A stretch of DNA of 20,483 nt. Source: an uncultured Verrucomicrobiales bacterium (GTDB lineage Bacteria; Verrucomicrobiota; Verrucomicrobiia; Verrucomicrobiales; Akkermansiaceae). Numbering within the stretch: position 1 is the stretch's first letter; the number at the start of each line of letters is the position of its first letter. The stretch is from positions 1-20,483 of the forward strand of contig CALABM010000186.1 in assembly GCA_937885815.1 (NCBI GenBank), in the 5' to 3' direction. The notes under the pieces were generated by a model. That model searched no databases and had not been told where the DNA came from. It saw only the letters and a list, made by a program, of their open reading frames with translations. Made by a program: the position numbers and the translations under genes. Shown piece by piece: positions 8,032 to 15,802 of this stretch.

Positions 8032-9318
8032 ATGTTACCATCAGCGTGGATGAAGCACTACATGTATCTGGCAATTCTGGTGATATGCCAGCTGGCCTGT
8101 GGGCAGAATTTTGATCCTCCCCCCTTAAATCCGGACCCTCTGAGCAACGAGGGCCTCACACACCGCCCTCACACCGCCCGTCCTACAGGAGGAGCCGTTA
8201 TCTCAGGCACCTCAGCAACCTCCTCCAACGGCCGTTTCCGTTCTCAGCCCGTACCCCGCGAGCGCACACGAGTGGCCATTCTGGGTTATCACAACTTCAG
8301 CGCCACACGCCCGGTGAGCGATATGCTTCTGCGCACCTCTGAGCTGCGCGCCCAGATGGAAAAAATCCGCCGTGAAGGCATCACCGTCATCAGCATGAGA
8401 GAATTCCTCGAATGGCGCTTCGGGAACCTCCAGCTGCCGGAAAAATGCGTTCTCATCACCCTGGATGACGGCTGGCGCAGCGTGTATACGGATGCTTACC
8501 CCATCTTCCGCGAGTACGGCTACCCCTTCCACCTTTTCCTCTACACCCGCTATCTCACCGGCCGCGGTGACAGTATGTCCCCCGAAATGGTGCGCAATAT
8601 GATGGCAAACGGAGCCTCCGTGGGCAGCCACTCCGTTTCTCACCCCTACCCGAGCACCTGGCGCCGCCACCAGAACTCCGGCCAGCAGGCATACCACGCT
8701 TTTATTGACCGCGAATTCGGTGACTCCCGCCGCTTCCTGGAGCAGCACTTCGGGCAAGTGAATACATACTGCTACCCCGGCGGTTATAATGATGAAGCCA
8801 TGGTAAGCCGCCTTCCCATGCATGGTTACGTGGCCGCCTTCACCGTTATCCCCGGCAAGGTTACTTGCGAGGTAGACCCGCTGCGCATAGACCGCTACAT
8901 GGTCTTCGGCACGGATCACTCCATCTTCCGCCGAGCCATTGATTTCGGCACTCAGGACAGCTCCGGCCGCTCCACCTCCGGCACACAGCCCGGCCGCGTG
9001 ACGGCCAGCGCCCCGCCGCCCCCCTTCCCCGTATCCCCCAAGCCGCAATCCTGCGTGCCCTCAGATGTGCCCACCATCACCGCTCAGCTCAGCGGCCTGA
9101 GTGGTATCAACCTTTCTACCGTTCGCATGGAAGTGAGTGGCTTTGGCAGAGTTCCTGCCAAGCTTGATGCCACCTCACGCTCCCTTCAGTGGACTCCTCC
9201 ATGCCGCATCTACATGCCGAACCTCTCCGTACACGTGTATTGGGACAGTACAGACGGGACCCACCATCGAGCTGAATGGTCCTTCAGTATAGACCAGACC
9301 GTGACGATAGACCAATAA
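8032..9318 (+). CDS. Secreted polysaccharide deacetylase (CE4/NodB-type)
   Basis: A metal-dependent carbohydrate esterase family 4 protein that probably removes acetyl groups from an N-acetylated glycan outside the cytoplasm. The N terminus carries a signal peptide (MKHYMYLAILVICQLACGQ from the ATG at 8050); the ATG at 8032 is given as start because it is the first ATG after a CATAAT at 8002, and a TTG at 8014 is also in frame. Motif 1 is TLDDG (Asp145 as base and Asp146 as metal ligand, counted from 8032), and motif 2 is HSVSH (His200, His204). CYPGGYND resembles motif 3. The LACG segment is a poor lipobox. After a Ser/Thr/Gly and poly-Pro linker, the last 100 residues form a beta-rich tail like an Ig-type module. 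The stop lies 23 bases before the next gene, which suggests co-transcription. Substrate is unknown: peptidoglycan, host mucin or a capsule are all possible. Confidence 0.85.
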   Translation: MLPSAWMKHYMYLAILVICQLACGQNFDPPPLNPDPLSNEGLTHRPHTARPTGGAVISGTSATSSNGRFRSQPVPRERTRVAILGYHNFSATRPVSDMLLRTSELRAQMEKIRREGITVISMREFLEWRFGNLQLPEKCVLITLDDGWRSVYTDAYPIFREYGYPFHLFLYTRYLTGRGDSMSPEMVRNMMANGASVGSHSVSHPYPSTWRRHQNSGQQAYHAFIDREFGDSRRFLEQHFGQVNTYCYPGGYNDEAMVSRLPMHGYVAAFTVIPGKVTCEVDPLRIDRYMVFGTDHSIFRRAIDFGTQDSSGRSTSGTQPGRVTASAPPPPFPVSPKPQSCVPSDVPTITAQLSGLSGINLSTVRMEVSGFGRVPAKLDATSRSLQWTPPCRIYMPNLSVHVYWDSTDGTHHRAEWSFSIDQTVTIDQ

Positions 9319-9341
9319 ACTCATTCTACCATCCGCACATC

Positions 9342-10328
9342 ATGGACGCAGAAGATAAAAGCCCCCCCCCCCCCTCCGCAGAGGTGAAGCCCGCCAAACC
9401 GCGCGCCGCGCGCAAGCCTGCCGCTCGTAAGAGCGCTGCTAAGGCCGCCGCCCCCGCCACGGAATCCGGCGCTGCAGCCCCTGCTGAGAAACCCGCACGC
9501 AAGCCCCGCGGCAAGAAGACCGCTGCCAGCTCAAGCGCAGCTCCCGCCGCTGAGGCCCCCGCCGTGCAGGAGAAAAAGCAGAAACCCGAGCGCAAGCCCC
9601 GTGGCAAAAAGCCTGAGAAACCCGCAACCACCCCTGCGCCTCAGCCCGCACCGGCTCAGCCCGCGCCCAAAGCAGAAAAGCCCACTCCGGCCCCTCAGCC
9701 CGCTCCCGCAGCCGCTGACAAAGCTGAGAAACCCGCCCCGGCTCCGCAGCCTGCACCGGCTCAGCCCGCTGACAAGGCAGAAAAGCCTGCTCCCGCTCCT
9801 CAGCCCACGCAGCCCGGTAAGCCTGCACCCACAGCTGAACAGCCTGCACCCCGCAAGGAACAGCCCCAGCAAAAGCCCGCTCAGGAGCGCTGGGAGCGCG
9901 AGCCTGATCCCCGTGACTTCCCCGCCCCCGAGCCCGCACCCGGCTTCGCCGTGCCCGAGACTGTGGGCGGCAATGAAGGTGGCAACTCCGGCAGCAAGAA
10001 CCGCCGCAAGCGCCGCCGTAACCGCCGTAACCGTGAGAACGCCGAGCAACAGCAGCCCCAAGCCTCCGCCCCCAAGGTGGATCCGGATGAGCTCGTACGC
10101 CGCGCTTGGAAGATTTATCTTGGCGAAGTAACCGAGGAAGGCCTTGCCCTTATGGATGACCGCACCGCAGCGGAAGCCTCCCGCCGCGCCTTCCGCGTGG
10201 CCGAGCTCTTCCTGCAGGAGGCCGCCCGCTATCGCCAGCCCGCCCCTCGTCCCTCCCTTCCTCAGGCCCCCGAGCTCGAAATCGTGCTTGCTGATGAGGA
10301 AGAAACAGACTCCGACGACGAGAGCTGA
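9342..10328 (+). CDS. Pro/Ala/Lys-rich histone-H1-like basic protein with 5' poly-C tract
   Basis: A 328-residue low-complexity protein. Residues about 12-90 are Ala/Lys/Pro/Arg-rich with RKPRGKK occurring twice, as in histone-H1-like bacterial nucleoid proteins. Residues about 95-170 are Pro-Ala-Gln repeats built on KAEKPxPAPQPAP, then comes the very basic NRRKRRRNRRNRE. The last 60 residues (DELVRRAWKIYLGEVTEEGLALMDD...) are a folded-looking helical segment with no low complexity and end in acidic residues. DNA or RNA binding is inferred from charge and composition; no catalytic motif is present. The start at 9342 is preferred over an in-frame ATG at 9276 that lies inside the deacetylase gene. 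A 13-base C run at 9362-9374 encodes Pro residues directly after codon 7 and makes the gene a candidate for phase variation. Confidence 0.75.
   Translation: MDAEDKSPPPPSAEVKPAKPRAARKPAARKSAAKAAAPATESGAAAPAEKPARKPRGKKTAASSSAAPAAEAPAVQEKKQKPERKPRGKKPEKPATTPAPQPAPAQPAPKAEKPTPAPQPAPAAADKAEKPAPAPQPAPAQPADKAEKPAPAPQPTQPGKPAPTAEQPAPRKEQPQQKPAQERWEREPDPRDFPAPEPAPGFAVPETVGGNEGGNSGSKNRRKRRRNRRNRENAEQQQPQASAPKVDPDELVRRAWKIYLGEVTEEGLALMDDRTAAEASRRAFRVAELFLQEAARYRQPAPRPSLPQAPELEIVLADEEETDSDDES
9362..9374 (+). repeat. Poly-C tract (13 C) in the 5' coding region
   Basis: Thirteen consecutive C bases start 20 bases after the ATG at 9342. With 12 C the frame reaches TGA at 9385-9387; with 14 C it reaches TAA at 9428-9430. 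Only 10, 13 or 16 C keep the gene open. No other homopolymer of this length was noticed in the window. Confidence 0.9.
9669..9825 (+). repeat. Tandem KAEKP-PAPQPAP coding repeats
   Basis: Three imperfect 17 to 18-codon units start at 9669, 9720 and 9774, each encoding KAEKP[AT]PAPQP followed by Ala/Pro/Gln/Asp. The unit DNA differs at synonymous positions, so the repeat is old or selected at protein level. Confidence 0.7.
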
Positions 10329-10353
10329 TTCCTCCCGCACACTTTCCTCTCAC

Positions 10354-10384
10354 ACCGCTTCGCCCTCTGGCGAAGCGGTTTTTT
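10354..10384 (+). terminator. Rho-independent terminator, left copy flanking the R-M module
   Basis: A perfect 11-bp stem (10354-10364 with 10369-10379), a ctct loop and a run of six T. It closes the deacetylase/histone-like operon. A copy with 29 of 30 identical bases lies at 13618-13647. Confidence 0.92.
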
Positions 10385-10417
10385 ATTCATGTAATGAGTC
10401 TAAGACATGCTTTCAGC

Positions 10418-10446
10418 TTGCCGAAAAGCCCCATTTTAGGTAGAAT
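10418..10446 (+). promoter_or_regulatory. Promoter of the restriction-modification operon
   Basis: TTGCCG (10418-10423), 17-base spacer, TAGAAT (10441-10446); the predicted leader to the methyltransferase ATG is about 28 bases. The -35 is imperfect. No controller-protein gene and no clear C-box were seen, only a 9-bp GTCTAAGAC inverted repeat upstream. Confidence 0.55.
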
Positions 10447-10480
10447 ACGAGTCTGGTAACAACTAAAAAACACAGCCCCC

Positions 10481-12355
10481 ATGTCTCAAAGGCCTGAATT
10501 TCTCGCGCAACGCACGCCTATAACATTCGTTGATTTATTTGCCGGAGCTGGAGGCATCAGCGAGGGCTTTTTACAGGCATACACAGACAAAAAATATTTT
10601 GACTTCATTCTCGCTTCTGATATCAATGAGAATTGCGAGCTAACGCATGAAGTCAGATACAACGAACAGCTTGGGCTTGATTTAAAGTTCATCTGCCAAG
10701 ATATCATGGAAGATAGCTTTCTTGAAAATCTGAAAAAACAAATAGGAGACACCATAGTTGACGTTGTTACTGGTGGTCCAAGTTGTCAATCCTTTAGCTT
10801 ATCAGGGAGAAGGCGCAAGTTTGATAAAAGAGACGATTTATTCCATCACTATTTAAAAGTCATCAAGTACTTGAGACCCAAGTACTTTGTAATGGAAAAT
10901 GTTAAAGGCATTTTAACAAAGGATAGCGGTCGAATTAAGGAACGTATTTTGAAGGAAATACGCTCCATTGTAGATGTTAATAAGGTACCCATCCTTTATT
11001 CTTTCATTCAGACAGAACTGAATGAACTTACTCCTTTTCAGCGCAGCATTTATCTGGCCAAATTAGACATTGAAACTGCGGCCCAAGAAAAAAAGGAAAC
11101 ATATCGAGATGTTTACTTCAGCATGCTGCAAGAGCGTTTTAAAGAAATCACAAGAGCTATCGACTATAAAATTAGCAAATCGAATCAATCCGTTAATACT
11201 GCAAGGCACGGGTTGGCTCTTATGCGACAAAGCAGAATGAGAGAGCAGATTAAAGCTCAAACCATTCAGCTCAAGACCAAAACTGATTTGGATAATGACA
11301 CCTATGTCGATGGAATGAACGATTTTATCGACTTTATCTCAGACGCTTCAATTCTGGAAAAAACCATCAATGCTCTTGAGCATATGAAATCAATAACAGA
11401 AACCTCCGAATTGATTTCATCGCTTCAATGGGCCCTCGGATTATATGTAAAATCTGTTGATGAAAGCTTTGATGACTTAGCTTCACATGCTCAACTTGAA
11501 GGAAAATTCCCTCAGCTGACTGCGATTCTTAATAAAGTTCGCTTATACAATATAGCAAAGCCAATAGTCCTCAATTCGTCTGATTATGGTGTACCTCAAA
11601 ACCGTGAACGTGTGGTGTTTATCGGTTGCCGTAATGACCAAAAATTAATTTCATCCATACCAGCCACAGTTACCCCTGATAAAAAGGTAACCGTATATGA
11701 AGCATTGTGGGACCTAGACTTTATAGGAAACGGCGAAGAGATAACACAGTACAAGAAAATCAAACCGAAAGCACATTACGCAAACTTACTGCGTTCTCGA
11801 AGTTGCGATAGCCAGCCGACTGAAAATGGAAGGCTCTATTCAGAATGGCAGAAAGAAGGACGTTTAGGACATCGCTTTATTTTTGATAAAGCTCCTTTTT
11901 ATGTACGAGATAAAGAAGCGTTAGCTACTCCATTGCTCCATCGCTATGAGGACCTCCTCAATCATCAGACCAGTACTCAAAAAGAAGCAGTCAAACAAAG
12001 ACTCGAAATCATTGCAAAATGCGGTGATTATAACGAAACCACAAAGAGTGTATTAAAAGAACATGGGCTCGATTCAGATAAACGAAATTACAACGTACTT
12101 AATCCTGAAGGCCAGAGTCCAACAGTCATGACAATGCCGGATGATTTCATCCATTACTCAGCGTACCGAGCTCTTACAGTACGAGAAATGGCTCGTTTAC
12201 AATCATTTGATGATTCTTTTGTATTTCAAGGCAAGAGGAGTACAGGTGGAGATAAGAGAAAAGTAGAAATACCGCAATATACTTTAGTAGGAAATGCAGT
12301 TCCTCCTTTAATGGCCCGCGCCATTGCTCAATCCATATTAGAAACAATAAACTAA
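10481..12355 (+). CDS. DNA (cytosine-5) methyltransferase of a type II R-M system
   Basis: It transfers methyl from S-adenosylmethionine to C5 of cytosine in a specific site, protecting host DNA from the partner nuclease encoded 11 bases downstream. The canonical motifs appear in order: motif I FVDLFAGAGG (Asp18), motif IV GGPSCQSFS with catalytic Cys102, motif VI MENV (Glu139), motif VIII PQNRERVVFIG (373-377), motif IX RALTVREMARLQSF, and motif X LVGNAVPP near the C terminus. The target-recognition region lies between VIII and IX. Two oddities stand out: the usual PPCQ reads PSCQ, and about 230 residues of mostly helical, charged sequence separate motif VI from motif VIII, which makes the protein 624 residues instead of the common 330-450. 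Codon use is clearly AT-richer than that of all neighbours, so the module was probably acquired. The recognition site is not readable, though the partner suggests a CC(N)GG-type target. Confidence 0.92.
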   Translation: MSQRPEFLAQRTPITFVDLFAGAGGISEGFLQAYTDKKYFDFILASDINENCELTHEVRYNEQLGLDLKFICQDIMEDSFLENLKKQIGDTIVDVVTGGPSCQSFSLSGRRRKFDKRDDLFHHYLKVIKYLRPKYFVMENVKGILTKDSGRIKERILKEIRSIVDVNKVPILYSFIQTELNELTPFQRSIYLAKLDIETAAQEKKETYRDVYFSMLQERFKEITRAIDYKISKSNQSVNTARHGLALMRQSRMREQIKAQTIQLKTKTDLDNDTYVDGMNDFIDFISDASILEKTINALEHMKSITETSELISSLQWALGLYVKSVDESFDDLASHAQLEGKFPQLTAILNKVRLYNIAKPIVLNSSDYGVPQNRERVVFIGCRNDQKLISSIPATVTPDKKVTVYEALWDLDFIGNGEEITQYKKIKPKAHYANLLRSRSCDSQPTENGRLYSEWQKEGRLGHRFIFDKAPFYVRDKEALATPLLHRYEDLLNHQTSTQKEAVKQRLEIIAKCGDYNETTKSVLKEHGLDSDKRNYNVLNPEGQSPTVMTMPDDFIHYSAYRALTVREMARLQSFDDSFVFQGKRSTGGDKRKVEIPQYTLVGNAVPPLMARAIAQSILETIN

Positions 12356-12366
12356 TAATTTATATT

Positions 12367-13545
12367 ATGATACACATGCGCGCATTTAGCCCGGTAGAAG
12401 AGGCTCGATTGACTGCTCTCACTCAAAAAAGTGTATCATATACGCTTGTACATATTACAGCCACAGGATTTCAAAAATCAATCCTCGATGCAACTGATCC
12501 CATGCGCGAGTATTTTTTGGAAAACAATGTTCACAATTACGAACTGCAAAAACAGGGCACAGCAAATAAGGCCCAAGTTAAGTCAAAGATACTAACAGAC
12601 AAAGAAGAAGTACATACAGTCACTTCATTTTATCGCCCTGAAACTAAAAAAGGAGACCCTCGTTTGTGGGTATATGATGTAAAGAAATATTGTTTTCCTG
12701 ATGACATTCTAGCCCTAACCTTCTTTGAAGATTGTCTATATGTACTGAATATAACACAGTCAGATATCATTGCTGACTTGGATAGTTCTTTCTCAAATCC
12801 AATTAAAGAACTAATTTGTGAGATAGAGAAAAAATCATCCTCAGTAGCTAATGAACTTCTTTCAAAGTTACAGAGATATGCCAATGAGTGGATTAAAATT
12901 GATGTCGAAGCAGATACTGGTATAGGCAGAACGATTGAACGCCTACTTGGCATTTCCATGAATTCTGCCAAGGAGCCTGACTACAAGGGTATAGAACTCA
13001 AGTCCGCCCGCCCCAAGACAACAAGAACAACCCTCTTTAGCAAAACGCCAGATTGGACAATAAGTGCGTGCAAGAGCTCTCAGGATATATTGGCCAAATG
13101 CGGGTATATAACTGCAGAGGGGCGTCTATCCTATCGCAACACTCTAGTTTGCAACCTCCCAAACTCGCAGGGCTTATTCTTGTATCTGAATGGAATCGAT
13201 GATTACTTGGAAATCAAACAAAAACATGTACCGATTGACTATGATATAGCAGTTTGGCGTTTGAAAACTCTACATGATACGTTAAAACAGAAACACGCAG
13301 AAACATTTTGGATTACTGCCAACACAAGAAAACAACAAGGGTATACTGAGTTCCAAATTTCTAAGATAACCCATTCAAGAAAGCCGATTATAACTCAATT
13401 TGATTACATGTTAGAACAAAGGAAAATTTCAGTAGATTTACTTCTGGGCCGAGGCAAGCATGGCGACACTTACGCGTTTAAACTAAAGAAAGGTGGTGTA
13501 CCATTGCTATTCCCTGATCCTATTGTTTATACAATTTCCCGCTAA
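12367..13545 (+). CDS. Type II restriction endonuclease, MvaI/BcnI family
   Basis: The likely nuclease of the R-M pair, cutting DNA not methylated by the upstream enzyme. Residues about 185-230 carry the family signature: GIGRTIERLLGI, then PDYKGIELKSAR with Asp205, Glu210 and Lys212 forming the PD-(D/E)XK metal site, followed by TTLFSKTPDW. Known MvaI and BcnI are roughly 240-250 residues; this one has 392, with an extra N-terminal domain of about 160 residues that includes GDPRLWVYDVKKYCFPDDILALTF broken by further hydrophobic strands and which I do not recognise. MvaI and BcnI themselves work with N4-cytosine methyltransferases, whereas here the partner is a C5 enzyme. The start at 12367 is used; an ATG at 12376 is also in frame. 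AT-rich like the methyltransferase and in the same operon. Cleavage site and activity are inferred. Confidence 0.82.
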   Translation: MIHMRAFSPVEEARLTALTQKSVSYTLVHITATGFQKSILDATDPMREYFLENNVHNYELQKQGTANKAQVKSKILTDKEEVHTVTSFYRPETKKGDPRLWVYDVKKYCFPDDILALTFFEDCLYVLNITQSDIIADLDSSFSNPIKELICEIEKKSSSVANELLSKLQRYANEWIKIDVEADTGIGRTIERLLGISMNSAKEPDYKGIELKSARPKTTRTTLFSKTPDWTISACKSSQDILAKCGYITAEGRLSYRNTLVCNLPNSQGLFLYLNGIDDYLEIKQKHVPIDYDIAVWRLKTLHDTLKQKHAETFWITANTRKQQGYTEFQISKITHSRKPIITQFDYMLEQRKISVDLLLGRGKHGDTYAFKLKKGGVPLLFPDPIVYTISR

Positions 13546-13617
13546 ACAAACCTCTTTGGGACTCGAGGCTTTACGTATAGCTCAGTAATATTTACGCTAA
13601 AATCCACAAAATGCTAC

Positions 13618-13648
13618 CCGCTTCGCCCTCCGGCGAAGCGGTTTTTTT
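13618..13648 (+). terminator. Rho-independent terminator, right copy flanking the R-M module
   Basis: A 10-bp perfect stem (13618-13627 with 13632-13641), loop ctcc and seven T. Bases 13618-13647 match 10355-10384 at 29 of 30 positions, the difference being in the loop. It ends the endonuclease transcript. Confidence 0.92.
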
Positions 13649-13717
13649 AGTGCCGATACGCTGGCTGTATATACACTAAAGGAACACGCGTGCCCGCTGG
13701 CATAAAGCCAAAAAGAA

Positions 13718-13745
13718 CCGCTCTCCACCGTGAGGTGAAGAGCGG
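13718..13745 (-). terminator. Terminator of the MFS transporter gene (minus strand)
   Basis: A 12-base stem with one mismatch (13718-13729 with 13734-13745) and a 4-base loop. Read on the minus strand it is followed by ttcttttt. It faces the terminator of the R-M operon, with about 70 featureless bases between them (13649-13717). Confidence 0.75.
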
Positions 13746-13793
13746 CCGCAGATTTAGTGTAAGTTCAGAGAGATGAGAAGAAGTTCGGGAGCA

Positions 13794-15656
13794 TCAAGCC
13801 TTCTCCTCGGCCTCGCCCTCCTCCTTGCGGGAAGGCATCTTGCCGGTGGTGAAGTACTGCTCGATTTCCTCGAGGGTACGGCCCTTGGTCTCAGGCATGA
13901 AGAAGGCAGCCGTGATGAAGTAAATCACCGTGAAGCCAGCCAGCCAGAAGAATACGGAAGAGTAACCGGAGGAACCCACCCAGGGCAGGAAGGTACCTGC
14001 AATCGTGGTGGAAACGGCCTGGTTAATCAGCAGGGCGATAGCCATACCATTAGCGCGGATGCGGTTGGGCATGAGCTCGGAGAGAGCCAGCCATACGCAC
14101 ACGCCGGGACCTGCAGCGTAGAAGGCGATGAACACCACGAAGAAACCAGCCACCATGTAACCGGTGAATGCACCGGGCTTCATGCCGATTTCAGCGCGGG
14201 TGATGGTAATCTCCTTCACGGTGCCTTCCGGAAGCGGAGTGGACCAGAAGCAGATATCATCCATGAAGGTGGGGGCAAGAGCCTTATCCTGTTCCACCTT
14301 GATGGCGGAACCCTCAGCATTAGCATCAGCGGACACCTCAGCCACATCCTGCTTGCTGTCCAGACCGTGCTGGTAAGTCACGATAAGCTGCATACCGGGA
14401 GCCACGGATTCACCCTGCATGAAGGTAGCGGCATAATCACGGCTGATTTCGGGGTCCTGCATGGCGCTCTTAACCACATCAGCAGCATTCACGGTGAGGG
14501 TGTTCTCCGGAGTTACAGAGGCCTTCACGATGTCGGTAACATCCACGCGGTTGTTCTCCACGGTGAGGAACATGCAGCCCACACCGGCAAGACCCACGAT
14601 GATACCGAGCGTACCCATCTTCAGAAGGAAGGTACGGCCCTTCTTGTCCACGAGGGAAACAGCCACAATCGTCATGAGCATGTTCATGACCTTAATACCG
14701 AGGTCAGCCCAGTTAGCGAAGGTGCCCTGAAGGCCGGCCTGCTGGAAAATCTTCACGGAGTAGTTGAGCACAGAGTTAATACCCGTAGCCTGAGTGCAGG
14801 CCAGCACCACTACAGCCAGAATGAAGGGGATGACGTACTTGCGCTGCAGGAGGCTATCACCCTTAGCAGCTTCAGCCATTGCGGCCTTCTCAGCAGCCTC
14901 ACGTGCATCAGCGTCCTTCATTTCCTGAAGGATTTCACGAGCGGCCTCATCACCGTTGTTGGAAGCGAGGGAAATAAGAGCCTCCTCCTCACGGCCGTTA
15001 CGATAGAGCCAGCGGGGGGATTCCTTGAGTTTGAAAGCACCGATGAAGAGAATGATACCGGGAATAGAGGAGCACCAGAAAATCACCTGCCAAGCCAGCT
15101 GCTTGTGCTCGGCAGACACGGTGACATCATCAGCAGCACCCACAATCTGCGTGGTCACCAAACCGATAACGGCGGCGAACACCAGACCCACGGTGAGCAT
15201 GAACTGGAACATGCCGGTACCCTTACCACGGGAGTTGGCATCCAGACATTCAGCCAGATACATGGGAACAACCACACCTACCAGACCGGCAGATGCACCC
15301 TGAAGAATACGGCCGCTCATCAGCATAAGGAAGCTGCCGGCGGAGAAGCAGATAACCGGAATACTCAGCGTGAACAGAAGAGCAGAAAGAAGGATGACCT
15401 TCTTACGGCCCAGCCACTCTGCCAGCATACCTGCAAACAGGGAGGAGATAACGGAACCGGCCAGCACAGCTGCCACCACGATGGAAAGTTCCTGCGGGGA
15501 ATAAGAGGAAGTCTTCTCGATGTAAGGCAGAGCCGCGGCAATAACGCCTACGTCAATACCATACAGAAGACCGCCCAGACCAGCCATTACCATAAGGTAA
15601 AGGGCGTAGCGTTTGACCGATGCTGAGAGCTCGGTTGTCGTTGTATCTGTACTCAT
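13794..15656 (-). CDS. Sugar-porter MFS transporter with a periplasmic insertion
   Basis: An inner-membrane secondary transporter, probably a proton-driven sugar importer. Family marks run in order: GGLLYGIDVGVIAAALPYI in helix 1, GRKKV after helix 2, GRILQGASAGL in helix 4, RGKGTGMFQF, ESPRWL, QATGINSVLNYS in helix 7, GPGVCVWLALSE with MPNRIRANG around helix 10, and PETKGRTLEEIE at the end. Typical members have 450-500 residues; this one has 620 because about 125 residues (roughly 366-491) are inserted between helices 9 and 10, on the periplasmic side, with many Val/Thr/Asp residues and no hydrophobic helix. Transcription comes from a promoter with a palindrome in its spacer, and the predicted leader is only a few bases. 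The C terminus is Lys/Glu-rich. Substrate is unknown. The long ORF on the opposite strand is only a shadow. Confidence 0.88.
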   Translation of the reverse strand: MSTDTTTTELSASVKRYALYLMVMAGLGGLLYGIDVGVIAAALPYIEKTSSYSPQELSIVVAAVLAGSVISSLFAGMLAEWLGRKKVILLSALLFTLSIPVICFSAGSFLMLMSGRILQGASAGLVGVVVPMYLAECLDANSRGKGTGMFQFMLTVGLVFAAVIGLVTTQIVGAADDVTVSAEHKQLAWQVIFWCSSIPGIILFIGAFKLKESPRWLYRNGREEEALISLASNNGDEAAREILQEMKDADAREAAEKAAMAEAAKGDSLLQRKYVIPFILAVVVLACTQATGINSVLNYSVKIFQQAGLQGTFANWADLGIKVMNMLMTIVAVSLVDKKGRTFLLKMGTLGIIVGLAGVGCMFLTVENNRVDVTDIVKASVTPENTLTVNAADVVKSAMQDPEISRDYAATFMQGESVAPGMQLIVTYQHGLDSKQDVAEVSADANAEGSAIKVEQDKALAPTFMDDICFWSTPLPEGTVKEITITRAEIGMKPGAFTGYMVAGFFVVFIAFYAAGPGVCVWLALSELMPNRIRANGMAIALLINQAVSTTIAGTFLPWVGSSGYSSVFFWLAGFTVIYFITAAFFMPETKGRTLEEIEQYFTTGKMPSRKEEGEAEEKA

Positions 15657-15665
15657 AACGGAACC

Positions 15666-15693
15666 ATTATACCACTCTGAGCGCTCAGTTCAA
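15666..15693 (-). promoter_or_regulatory. MFS gene promoter with LacI-type operator-like palindrome
   Basis: On the minus strand: TTGAAC (15693-15688), 16-base spacer, TATAAT (15671-15666), then ATG 9 bases further. The spacer contains the perfect 12-bp palindrome CTGAGCGCTCAG (15677-15688), whose core TGAGCGCTCA equals the centre of the symmetrised lac operator. A LacI/GalR-family repressor site is inferred. Confidence 0.65.
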
Positions 15694-15802
15694 CCCTAAA
15701 ATTCGGGCTAGAACACGTATTTTTTCACTTTTTTATACTGAACTCTGATTTCTAATATATAGAGCAGGCTCAAAATAACACAAATGCGCGAAATTGCTAG
15801 GT

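Noticed and set aside
9276..9341. Upstream in-frame ATG for the histone-like protein
   Set aside because: The added 22 residues overlap the end of the deacetylase gene and do not resemble the protein's composition; the ATG at 9342 fits the intergenic gap.
9640..9830. Possible CRISPR or satellite array
   Set aside because: The repetition is in coding units of KAEKP-PAPQPAP with synonymous differences and no spacers, so it is a protein repeat.
13546..13793. Possible hidden gene or tRNA att site at the right edge of the R-M module
   Set aside because: Apart from two terminators nothing is visible: no cloverleaf, no open frame with coding features and no integrase remnant.
13773..15626. 617-codon open frame on the plus strand opposite the MFS gene
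   Set aside because: Its His/Glu/Gly-rich, motif-free translation is typical of an antisense shadow; the minus frame has all sugar-porter motifs.
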